Shown here: positions 36,399 through 45,100 of the stretch, in pieces
Numbering within the stretch: the first letter of the stretch is position 1
How the letters are laid out: each line of letters starts with the position of its first letter
NCBI GenBank assembly: GCA_041389725.1
Contig: JAWKRG010000006.1
Span: 62,001-126,000 of the forward strand
Direction: 5' to 3'
Origin: Polyangiaceae bacterium
GTDB lineage: Bacteria > Myxococcota_A > Polyangia > Polyangiales > Polyangiaceae
Length of the DNA stretch: 64,000 nt
Made by a program: the position numbers and the translations under genes
The notes under the pieces: generated by a model
The model's database searches: none
The model's input: the letters and a program-made list of their open reading frames with translations, nothing else
What the model was told of the DNA's origin: nothing

Positions 36399-36479
36399 TC
36401 GGGTGATCGGTCGCATCCTAGAGACGTCTGACGGAACGACCTGACGTGCCGATCCATCGACGTCTCCCGGTCTGCCGAC

Positions 36480-36908
36480 TCAGCCTTCGCGGGCGTAGGG
36501 CTCCCCGCGGAGCAGGGTGTGGGAGCGATAGAGTTGTTCCAGTAGCAGCACGCGGGCGAGCTGGTGCGGCAGGGTCAGCGTGGACAAGGACAGCCGCTCG
36601 TCTGCGGCCTGGCTCAGCGCCTGGGGCAGACCGTCGGCTCCCCCAATCACGAAGCCCACGTCACCCTTGCCGCGTCGCCCCCAACGCTCCAGCTCCCGGC
36701 TCAGCTGACTGCTGCTGAGGGACCGACCGTCCACCTCCAGGGCGACGGTGGTCGAGAGACGCCCGAGCTGCCGCGACAGGTCCGCCGATTCACGCACCTC
36801 AATCTCGTCGCAGCGGCAGTAGCGCCGAATCCGCTCGAGATAGTCATCGGCCAGGGTGCGCAGAGCCCGCTCTTTGAGCTTACCGACGGCGACGACGAAG
36901 ATCCGCAC
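36480..36908 (-). CDS. rlmH: 23S rRNA pseudouridine(1915) N3-methyltransferase RlmH
   Basis: 142 residues, slightly short for the family, GTG start (MRIFVVAVGKLKE). SPOUT methyltransferase with the AdoMet knot segments GDVGFVIGGADGL and LLLEQLYRSHTLLRGEPY. Methylates pseudouridine in helix 69 of 23S rRNA. Last gene of the leftward proA-rsfS-rlmH unit; rsfS-rlmH linkage is widespread. Confidence 0.94.
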   Translation of the reverse strand: MRIFVVAVGKLKERALRTLADDYLERIRRYCRCDEIEVRESADLSRQLGRLSTTVALEVDGRSLSSSQLSRELERWGRRGKGDVGFVIGGADGLPQALSQAADERLSLSTLTLPHQLARVLLLEQLYRSHTLLRGEPYAREG

Positions 36909-36923
36909 CGCTGCCGGCGCCCT

Positions 36924-37382
36924 TCAGCTGCGCTGCTCGGCGCTACCTGGCACCGGAATGCGGCGCGCATCCATCCACAAACCGTCGAGATCGTAGAGGC
37001 TGCGCGACTGCTCTTCGAACACGTGCACCACCACGTCCACGAAATCGATCAGGACCCAATTGCCCTGGGGCAACCCCTCCATGCTGATGGCCCGAACTCC
37101 GTTCTCCCGGAGCAAGGCTTCCACCGCTTCGGCAATCGCGCCCACGTGGCGATCACTGTGCCCCGTCATCAGCACCAGGTAGTCGGCGTAGTCGACCTTG
37201 CCTGTCACATCCACGATCTCGACACCCACGGCCTTCTTGTCGAGCCCGGCTCGTGCCGCGAGCAGCGCGATACGTTTGGACTCCTCGGACGGCTCCGGGC
37301 GCGGCGGCGGCGCCGCGGAGCGTCGCGGCGGCGTCACACGTTTACTGACCTTCTTGGCCTTCTTCTTCGCTTTGGCGTTCAC
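36924..37382 (-). CDS. rsfS: Ribosomal silencing factor RsfS
   Basis: 152 residues from a GTG whose first base overlaps the proA stop. A Lys/Pro-rich tail of about 30 residues precedes the Iojap/RsfS domain: AVGVEIVDVTGKVDYADYLVLMTGHSDRHVGAIAEAV, then EGLPQGNWVLIDFVDVVVHVF and YDLDGLW. Binds uL14 and blocks subunit joining under nutrient stress. The basic N-terminal tail is an extension relative to E. coli RsfS. Confidence 0.95.
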   Translation of the reverse strand: MNAKAKKKAKKVSKRVTPPRRSAAPPPRPEPSEESKRIALLAARAGLDKKAVGVEIVDVTGKVDYADYLVLMTGHSDRHVGAIAEAVEALLRENGVRAISMEGLPQGNWVLIDFVDVVVHVFEEQSRSLYDLDGLWMDARRIPVPGSAEQRS

Positions 37383-38626
37383 TATTCCCTGACCTGGCCT
37401 TCGCCGAGAACGATCCACTTCTCACTGGTCAAGCTGGCCAAGCCCATTGGGCCGTAGGCGTGCAGCTTGCTCGTGGAAATCCCGATCTCGGCCCCCAGCC
37501 CCAATGCCCCACCGTCGTTGAATCGGGTCGAGGCGTTCACCATCACCGCACTGGCGTCCACTTCACGGGTGAAGCGCTCGGCGCGAGCGTAGCTATCCGT
37601 ACAGATCGCCTCCGTGTGTCCGGAGCCGAAGCGCTCGATGTGCGCCAGAGCCCCATCGAAGTCATCGACCACGCGCACGGCCAGGATCTTCGCGAGAAAC
37701 TCCGTGCCGAAATCCGACTCCATTGCAGCGCGAGCCCCCGTCATGTGCGGCAATGCGCGCTCGCAAGCGCGCACTTCCACCCCGGCGTCGACTAGGGCCC
37801 GCGCCAAGTCGGGAAGGAGGCGTGCAGCCTCGTCGCGGTGCACCAGCAAGCACTCCAAGGCGTTGCAGACGCCAGGTCTTTGGACCTTGCCATTGAGGGT
37901 GAGCGCCAAGGCGCGCTCGGCATCCGCCCCTGCGTCGAGGTAGAGATGACACACCCCCTTGTAGTGCTTGATCACCGGCACGCGGGCGTGCTCAGCCACG
38001 AAGCGGATCAAGCCTTCGCCGCCGCGCGGGATCACCAAGTCCAGCAACTCCGCTTGGCCAATCAGCTCTTTGATCCCTTCGCGCGAGCTCGGCTCCAGGA
38101 TCTGCACCGCCTCGGGGCTCGAACTCTGGGCCTGCAGGGCCGCCTGCATCAAGCGTCCCAAGGTCAGGTTCGTATGTCTGGCCTCCTTGCCACCGCGCAA
38201 CACGACCGCGTTGCCGCTCTTCAAGCAGAGCACGGCTGCGTCGACCGTCACGTTGGGTCGCGACTCGTAGATCATGCCAATCACGCCGAGTGGGACGCGC
38301 TGACGACACACGCGAATTCCGCTCGGCAGCTGACGTGACTCGCTACGCTCGCCGACTGGATCTGGCAGCCCCGCGACGCTGCGGACCGCGTCGGCGAGGG
38401 CCGCAATGCGTGGGGCGTCGAGCCGCAGGCGGTCGAGCATGGCCTCGGAAAGGCCGGCGCTGGCCGCTGCCTCGAGGTCCAGGCGATTCGCGGCCACGAT
38501 GGACTCGGTGCCGTCCACCAGGGCTTGGGCGATCGCCTCCAGTGCGGCGTTCTTCTGTCGGGTAGAGGCCTTTGCCCACAGCCTGGACGCGCGCCGCGCC
38601 TGCTCGCACTGCGCCTGTACCGTCAA
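37382..38626 (-). CDS. proA: Gamma-glutamyl phosphate reductase
   Basis: 414 residues, the family length, from a TTG at 38626 with GAGGAA upstream; longer in-frame extensions have no usable start. Catalyses NADPH-dependent reduction of glutamyl-5-phosphate in proline synthesis. Family features: PLGVIGMIYESRPNVTVDAA, LRGGKEA, VIPRGGEGLI, PVIKHYKGVCHLYLD, catalytic-Cys segment QRPGVCNALECLLVH, and NASTRFNDGGALGLGAEIG. proB is not adjacent. Confidence 0.96.
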   Translation of the reverse strand: MTVQAQCEQARRASRLWAKASTRQKNAALEAIAQALVDGTESIVAANRLDLEAAASAGLSEAMLDRLRLDAPRIAALADAVRSVAGLPDPVGERSESRQLPSGIRVCRQRVPLGVIGMIYESRPNVTVDAAVLCLKSGNAVVLRGGKEARHTNLTLGRLMQAALQAQSSSPEAVQILEPSSREGIKELIGQAELLDLVIPRGGEGLIRFVAEHARVPVIKHYKGVCHLYLDAGADAERALALTLNGKVQRPGVCNALECLLVHRDEAARLLPDLARALVDAGVEVRACERALPHMTGARAAMESDFGTEFLAKILAVRVVDDFDGALAHIERFGSGHTEAICTDSYARAERFTREVDASAVMVNASTRFNDGGALGLGAEIGISTSKLHAYGPMGLASLTSEKWIVLGEGQVRE

Positions 38627-38702
38627 TGGGTTCCTCGCGCGGGGGTGGCTTCCGTCAACGCAGAAAAGCGTAGCAGGGCTCCGCCGAGGCGGAAACGAGC
38701 AA

Positions 38703-38945
38703 TCACCCAGCCTCCACAGCGGCATCTCGAGGCGCTTCTGCCCCCGCGTCCTCCCACGCAGGCCCTGCCTCAGGCGGCTCAGGATCGTCGGTCACTTCCT
38801 CGCCCTTCAGGTTGTCGAGCGGGTCGACCGGCGCGGCAGCGTCCCAGGGCATGACCTCGGGACGTTCGTATTCGGGCGCCGGCGCCGTCGGTGTCTGCCT
38901 GCCTGAGCACGCAACGACGCAAAGCGCCACGAGCCCCCACCTCAC
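38703..38945 (-). CDS. Small Pro/Asp-rich lipoprotein
   Basis: 80 residues, GTG start overlapping the upstream stop (GTGA). Lipobox ALCVVAC (Cys13), then a disordered, Pro/Ala/Asp/Glu-rich mature part. No fold or family recognised. Sits in the leftward operon between another lipoprotein and proA. The paired layout suggests the two lipoproteins function together. Confidence 0.6.
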   Translation of the reverse strand: MRWGLVALCVVACSGRQTPTAPAPEYERPEVMPWDAAAPVDPLDNLKGEEVTDDPEPPEAGPAWEDAGAEAPRDAAVEAG

Positions 38946-39244
38946 AGATTCACCCCGCTGGGCACGGGCGCAGGAGCTGGCGCCAGCGGCGGCGGCGCTG
39001 GTGGCGGCACAGGCGCCAAGGGATCCCCGAACTCGTTGTCCTCGTCGTCTTCGTCAGCGGGCAGCGCCGTCGTGTCGGCAGGAGTGGCGTGCTGTGCAGC
39101 CATCGCACCCGTCGCCCCGGGAGCCCCCACCACGATTTCCGTGCTGGCCGCCGGCGGAGGCGGGTCCCCCTGCGCTTTGCCGCAGCCCACCGCGAGCAGC
39201 GCGCAGACGCAGCAACCGAACGGCGCCCGAATTCCTAGATCCAT
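38942..39244 (-). CDS. Small Pro-rich lipoprotein
   Basis: 100 residues. Signal peptide with lipobox LLAVGC (Cys21); the mature part is low-complexity (PPPPAAST, DEDDEDNEF, then a run of Pro-Ala). Starts inside the end of the SDR gene (10-bp overlap) and hands over to the next lipoprotein by a four-base overlap. No known family. Confidence 0.6.
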   Translation of the reverse strand: MDLGIRAPFGCCVCALLAVGCGKAQGDPPPPAASTEIVVGAPGATGAMAAQHATPADTTALPADEDDEDNEFGDPLAPVPPPAPPPLAPAPAPVPSGVNL

Positions 39245-40260
39245 CGCTCCTCGTCTACTGCGGAAATCGTCTGCTGCAAATCGTAGGTCGGCTCGTAGCC
39301 CAAGGTCTCCCGCGCTCGGCGATCATCGACCATGCAAACGTAGCGAATGAAGTCCAGCTCTGGCGCGGGGAAGGACGTGATGTGCAGATTGAACAGCCGC
39401 TCCAACCCCAAGCGCGCAAGCTGGTGAGGCACACGCACCGTGGGGCGGCCCAGGGTCCCGAGCACGCGTGACAGCGCCACCGGCATGGGTCCGGCGATGT
39501 TGAAGATTCCGCGCACGCCAGGTTGCAGCGACAAGCGCAGCGCACTGACCACGTCCTCTTGGTGCACGACTTGAACCATGGGGTCGAAGCCGAGCAGCGT
39601 GGGTACGCGCGGCAAACGGAGATAGTTGCTGGCGGCGTTCCGTACATTTCCCAAGATGTTCGTGGGCCGCAAAATCACCGTTTCGGTGTCGGGATGCTTC
39701 CAGAAGAAAGACTGGGCGAGCATGTCGAGTTCGACCAAATCGCGCATGTCACTGAAGCGATCGGCCCCGAGCAGTGGGGCTTCTTCACTGAGGAACTGTG
39801 GGTTGTCGGGGCGAGGCCCGTAGACGTTCGCGCTCGACAGCAAGACCAGCTTCGGAATGCGATAGGCCTGGACCCAGTCCAGCAGTTTCTGGAACGCCAC
39901 GACGTTCCACGCGTGGTGGACCTGACTGCCGCCGCGGGGGTCGTGCATCACACCCAAGTGCACCACCGCGCCGATCTCCGCGCGGCGAAAGACCTCTCGT
40001 GCCTTCTTGCGGCGAATGTCGACCTGCAGGTGCTCGATGTCTTTGGGGCGATCCTCGAAGGGTCTGCGGTCCAGCCCGATCACGGGTCGCTCCCGGTGCA
40101 ACGCGCGCGCCAGGCGCCTGCCCAAGCGCCCGCAAATCCCCGTGATCACGACGGCACGCCGGGTCGGCTCTTGGGCGTCACCCTTGCGTCGCCCGCCCTC
40201 ACGACGTTGGGTCCGGCGCCGCTCCCCTGGGTTCTTCGACTTCTCTTTGGCTTGGGCCAT
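39235..40260 (-). CDS. Extended SDR (NAD-epimerase type) with altered active site
   Basis: 341 residues. A basic disordered N-terminus of about 35 residues precedes a Rossmann domain: VVITGICGRLGRRLA for NAD(P), LSSANVYGPR, then a Phe-x-x-x-Arg (FSDMR) where Tyr-x-x-x-Lys is expected, followed by VILRPTNILG and VVHQEDVVSAL. The fold is clear, but the catalytic Tyr and Lys are replaced conservatively. May bind nucleotide without the usual chemistry. Starts 11 bp after the acyltransferase gene. Confidence 0.82.
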   Translation of the reverse strand: MAQAKEKSKNPGERRRTQRREGGRRKGDAQEPTRRAVVITGICGRLGRRLARALHRERPVIGLDRRPFEDRPKDIEHLQVDIRRKKAREVFRRAEIGAVVHLGVMHDPRGGSQVHHAWNVVAFQKLLDWVQAYRIPKLVLLSSANVYGPRPDNPQFLSEEAPLLGADRFSDMRDLVELDMLAQSFFWKHPDTETVILRPTNILGNVRNAASNYLRLPRVPTLLGFDPMVQVVHQEDVVSALRLSLQPGVRGIFNIAGPMPVALSRVLGTLGRPTVRVPHQLARLGLERLFNLHITSFPAPELDFIRYVCMVDDRRARETLGYEPTYDLQQTISAVDEERWI

Positions 40261-40271
40261 TCACGCTGCCA

Positions 40272-41201
40272 TCAGTGGAAGATCCCGCGACGTTCCTTGA
40301 GGCCGCGGTTGATCATGCTTTGAATGGTCTGCCGCACGAGCCAGACCTTCTCTTCAATCGCGCCATCGTCGTCGTCGGGGTCGCCGTCGAAGCTCATGGG
40401 CTCACCAAAATAGAGTCGATACTTGGTTGGCAGCGGCAGCTGGCCACCCGGCACGAGCACCTGCGGGATCAGCGGGAACACGGGCATGCCGAGGGTTTTC
40501 GCCAAGACCTCGAGGTTGCCCACATTCAGGTACTGCTCCTCTGCGCCAATCACTGCGATCGGCACCACGGGAGTGCCCGTCTCGATCGCCAGGCGCATGA
40601 ACCCGTTGCCGAAGGCCTGTAGCTGATAGCGACGTGTGAACGGCTTGCTGATGCCCCGAGTCCCCTCGGGAAACACGAGCAGCGGTTCTTCCATCGAGAG
40701 CAGCAGTCGCGCGTTCTCGGGCACGCCGACGACCTGCCCGACTCGTTGGAAGAAGGTCGACACGAAGGGCAGCGTCTGCGACCATTTCTCCACCATCGCG
40801 CGCACCATCCGTGGCTCCGGCGCATCCAGGAACAGCGCAGAACCGATGACGGCACCGTCGATAGGCACCTGCCCAGAATGGTTGGCCACCAGGAGCACGC
40901 GCCCGCGGGGCACGTGTTCGATCCCCACGACTTCCGTGCGAAAGTAGAGGCGGTGGAAAAAGGCGCATACCATCACCGCATGCTTCGCTGCCTCGGGGTC
41001 CATGCCGAAGGGGTCCCCACCCCGCTCTCGGACACGCTCCGCCAGCACCGCCGCGCGCGCCTCGAAGTCATCGCCCAGGGCGCGCTCTGCCACGGCGGTG
41101 AGCGAACGCCGCGCAAGAGCGAGCCCCTGTCGTGCGCCGTCCCAGACGCTGCGCGCCGCGGGCTGAGTGAATCGCACGAGAGCTGTCTTGGCGGGGGCCA
41201 C
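40272..41201 (-). CDS. PlsC-type lysophospholipid acyltransferase
   Basis: 309 residues from a GTG at 41201 (start not certain). Acyltransferase motifs: an Asn-His variant of the HX4D box, NHSGQVPID; FPEGTRGISK; and TGTPVVPIAVIGAEE. Esterifies lysophosphatidic acid or another lipid with a fatty acyl group. Predicted inner-membrane associated through N-terminal helices. Likely first gene of the leftward operon through rlmH; divergent from the carboxypeptidase gene. Confidence 0.86.
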   Translation of the reverse strand: MAPAKTALVRFTQPAARSVWDGARQGLALARRSLTAVAERALGDDFEARAAVLAERVRERGGDPFGMDPEAAKHAVMVCAFFHRLYFRTEVVGIEHVPRGRVLLVANHSGQVPIDGAVIGSALFLDAPEPRMVRAMVEKWSQTLPFVSTFFQRVGQVVGVPENARLLLSMEEPLLVFPEGTRGISKPFTRRYQLQAFGNGFMRLAIETGTPVVPIAVIGAEEQYLNVGNLEVLAKTLGMPVFPLIPQVLVPGGQLPLPTKYRLYFGEPMSFDGDPDDDDGAIEEKVWLVRQTIQSMINRGLKERRGIFH

Positions 41202-41281
41202 GGCTCGGCAGTGTACACCGCTCGCGCCAGAAAGCAGCCCAGCTCGCTTGCCCCTCCCCCCGCCCGTAGGAGTGCTGCTCC

Positions 41282-42154
41282 GTGCTGATGCCGCCCGCCC
41301 TCGGCCCCGGCAGTCGGCTGCACATGGTCGCGCCCTCCAGTCCCTTCGACCGCACACTAGTCTACCGCGGTCTAGCCTTCCTGCGCACGCGCTATCGCGT
41401 GGAGTTCTCGAGCGGTGCCTTCTGTCGCTCGGGCTTCCTGGCCGGGGACGACGCCCGTCGACTGAGCGAGCTGCAACGGGCCATCGACGCTCCGGACGTC
41501 GACGCCATCGTCGCGGCACGTGGTGGCTACGGGCTGACGCGGCTGGTGCCCCAGCTCGATCTCGCGCCGCTGCGGCGCCATCCGAAGTGGCTCGTCGGGT
41601 TCTCGGACTTGACGGCACTCCACGTCGAGGCGGCACGCCTCGGCGTAGCGTCCATGCACGCTCACAACGTGGCGGGACTCGGTCGCGCCGATCCCGTCGC
41701 CCGCGAACAGTGGACGACGGCCTTGGAAGCGCCGACACGCAGACGAACCTTGACGGTGCAATCGTGGATCCCGGGACGCGCCCGAGGACCCCTGTTCGGT
41801 GGGAATCTGACCCTGCTATTCACTTGCGCCGCCTCGGGTCGCCTGAGCCCACCGCCGGGCGCCGTCTGGTTTCTGGAAGACGTGACCGAGACCAGCTATC
41901 GCATCGATCGCATGTTGACGGCGCTGCTCGACTGCGGCGCCCTCGACTCGGCGGCCGCTGTCGTCCTGGGCGACTTCACCGACTGCGGCGCCGGCCTCTA
42001 CCGCGTGGAGGTCGAGGCGGTGCTGCGAGAACGCCTGCAACGACTGAGAGTTCCGCTGGCAGCAGGGGTTCCCGCGGGCCACGGACGACACAACGTGCCG
42101 CTGTGTCTTGGCGCACCCGCCGAGGTCGACGGCGCGAGGCTACATCTAGGCTGA
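41282..42154 (+). CDS. ldcA: LD-carboxypeptidase (peptidase S66)
   Basis: 290 residues, GTG start with GGAG about ten bases upstream. S66 serine peptidase: nucleophile in GFSDLTALH, ARGGYGLTRLVPQLD near it, general-base Glu in FLEDVTETSYRIDRMLTAL and His in GVPAGHGRHNVPLCLG. Cleaves L,D bonds in tetrapeptide during murein recycling. Divergent from the acyltransferase operon. Confidence 0.92.
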   Translation: MLMPPALGPGSRLHMVAPSSPFDRTLVYRGLAFLRTRYRVEFSSGAFCRSGFLAGDDARRLSELQRAIDAPDVDAIVAARGGYGLTRLVPQLDLAPLRRHPKWLVGFSDLTALHVEAARLGVASMHAHNVAGLGRADPVAREQWTTALEAPTRRRTLTVQSWIPGRARGPLFGGNLTLLFTCAASGRLSPPPGAVWFLEDVTETSYRIDRMLTALLDCGALDSAAAVVLGDFTDCGAGLYRVEVEAVLRERLQRLRVPLAAGVPAGHGRHNVPLCLGAPAEVDGARLHLG

Positions 42155-42188
42155 GTGCGATCGACCGTATCGTTGCGACGAACGGACC

Positions 42189-45100
42189 CTAGGGCTCTTC
42201 CTCGAACAGCTCTTCATCATCGACGATGAGCTCTTCATCGTCGACGGTCGCTGGGCCTTCCTTGCCCGCGAGTTCCTCCGCCAGCCCAGGCTGCACCCAG
42301 GTGCGATCGTACTCTTCGTCAGCGCCGAAATCGGGAACGGCAGCGGTAGCGCCAGGGGGTGGCGGCGCAGCGGGATCCGCCGCAGGTGCCGCGAATTCGT
42401 CCTCCGAACTCATTTCCGTGATCGACGCACTCACGGTGATCTCGTCGGCGGTGGGGAACTGGATGTCGGGCCGTTCGGGCTTGAGGCCGCTGAGCGCAGC
42501 TTCGGCTTCCGCCTGCGCCGTCGGTTCCGACGCCTTGGGAGGAAGCGTTGGGCCATCGTCCTCGGCGGCTTCGTCATCGGCGGCGGGCGCGAACAGTTCG
42601 TCCACCGCTGCCGTCGGCAGAGGTTCGGGCGACGCCTCGGGTTCGGTGAGTTGGGGCTCTTGCTCCGCGATGGCTGGAGCAGCAGCCTTGGGCTCGGACT
42701 TCGGCTCCGGCTTCGGCGCGGGCTTCGGCTCCTTGGCGCGACCGATCATCGCGGCCTTCGAACGCTCTAGGCCTTCGGTGCCTTCGGGATCGCCGCTCTT
42801 CATCCGCAGCACGCGGCGCCAAGCGTCCGCAGCTTCCCGCGGGTCGTCCAGGCGCTCCTCCCACAGGCGCGCTACTTTGCGAGCCATTTCGGCACGCGCA
42901 CTTGGATCCTTGCCACGCAAGATCTGGTCCTCGTACAGCTGCACCATCCCGCGCCAATCTTCCAGATCCTGGTAGAGCTGCGCGAGGTCGTTGCTGATCC
43001 CGGCATCCGAGGGCGACAGATCGTGCAAGCGCTTCAAGTCTTGCGCCGCTCCCACCTTGTCGCTGAGCTTGTCTCGCCGCATCGCCGCGCGCCGCGCCAA
43101 GAGCTTGCGCACCAGCGGGCCGTCGAAGACCTCGTCCAGCGCGCGACTGAGCACGGTCTGGGCGCGCGCCAGGTCCCCGACTTCTTCGGCCAGGGCCTCG
43201 AGGGCATCCAGGCTGTCGTCATCCACGTGCGTGACGAGGGCGTCTCCGATCCAGCGGAAAGCTCGGTCGATATCGCCCAAGTCCCGGTGCGCGAGTTGCG
43301 CTGAACGGCGCAACAGGGCGCTGCGCGTACGGCCGCCGTCCCGCGACCCCTGGCCGCCAGCAGCCAGTGCCTCGCACAGGACCCCGAGCAGCTTCGGCTC
43401 GGGCAGGGACTGGTCCGTGGTTCGCGCAACGTCCTCGAGCGCCTCCAGAGTCGCATCCTGCACGCCGCCGCTGAGCGCCAAGTCGAAGAAGGCACGTGCG
43501 CGTTCGAGCGAGTCGTTGACCGCGGCAATGCGGGCGGCCCGGCCGAGAGCGTTGAGGCGATCCTCCGGCGCCTTGCAGCGAACGATCTGTCGTTCGTAGA
43601 GATCGATGACATGCCCCGGAGCCGGCGCCAGTTTGCTCAAGCGCTCCAACAGCGGTTCCACCTCATCCGGTCCCACGCTGGTAAGCGCTTGTTCACCGTG
43701 GTTGATGGCCTCGATGGGATCGACACCGGCGGAGACTAGGGTCTCCGCCTGCCTCACCATCTCTTCCGCTCGACTCGCGCCCGAGAGGTCCTGGACCAAG
43801 AAATCGTGGGCGACACCGAGGGCATCCACGTCCTTGAGCTTGATCGCGATCTCTTCCAATCGCGTAGCCAACTCTTGGTCCGCACCACGGGTGCGAACGA
43901 TTTCCTGGGCGACTTGTGCCGCGTCGGAGTCTCGACCGACGTCCACGAAACGAGTGAAGGCTCCGCGAAGCGCGATGTGGCGCTCGGGGCTGACCGGCGA
44001 CTCCAGGTGCCACTGCACCAACTTGGTGGCCACGATGCCACTCCAGCCTAGTTTGTCGCCGAGTTCGACGTAGGCTTCACGACAGGCCTCGTCGCCCTGA
44101 TCCGCAACCTCCATCAGCGTAGCCAGCGCCTCGTCACCCTTTTCCAGCTGCTCGGCTTGGATGGTGGCGAGCTTGCGCGTCATGCGGCTCAGCTCTTCGT
44201 CGTCCCCCTCCACCTCGCTGAGCGCCGCCAGGTGCTCGGCGACCCGCGGCCAATCTTCGAGGCGCTCTGCAATGTCGCAGGCTCGCTGCAGCGCATCGAA
44301 GTCTTCTTCATCGATGCCGCGAATGATGTCGAGGATGCGTAGCGCCGCCCGTGGGTCGTCCAAGGGGCCCTCGTACAAGGAGGCCAAGCGCTGGGCGACG
44401 TCCATTCGTTCGTCTCCCGCCTCGGTCAGTGCCAGCCGGCGCTCCAGCGCGTCTGCCTGGCCCTTGGCATCGTCGCGTTGCTCGTGAAGTGCGGCAATCG
44501 CATCCAACGCTGGCAAGTTCTTGTCGTCGTACTTGCTGAGGATGTGCTCGTAGCGCTCGACGGCACCGTCCTTGTCGTCGAGCCCCTCCGCAACCAACTG
44601 CGCCTCGCGCAGCAAGATCGTCATGCGCCGGGCGTCCTCGAGCCCACTCGACTTCGCCAAGCGATGCAAATACTCCGCGGCTTCGCCGAACTCGGAGCGG
44701 GTCTCGGCGTCCTCGGCCAACAGCTCCAACGTTTCCGCATCGTCGCCGTCGCTCAGGATGGCCAACCAGGTCTCGCGAGCGCCGTCTGCGTCCGACAGCA
44801 CCTCGCGCTGCATCGACGCGGCGCGCTTGCGCAGCGCCACGCGCTGCTCCGCCTGGGGCAACTGCTCGGCGCGACGCAGGAGGAACCGCACCAGGTCTTC
44901 CGTTCGCGCCGCCGACTCGTAGCGTTCCTCGAGCGCCTTGGCGTGGCTTTCGTTGGTGGGATCCAGATCTGCCGCTTGCTCCAAGCGAAGTACGGCGCTG
45001 GCCTCGTCGCCAGCGCGACCCACGTAGTCTGCTTCGAGGGCAAAGAGCTCCGCCTTGTCCTTCGGCTTGTCGGTCAGTTGAGCGCGCTGTCCGACGGCGT

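Noticed and set aside
36421..36466. GAGACGTC/GACGTCTC inverted repeat after tatC
   Set aside because: Eight-base arms 30 bases apart, each containing the palindrome GACGTC; too weak to call a terminator.
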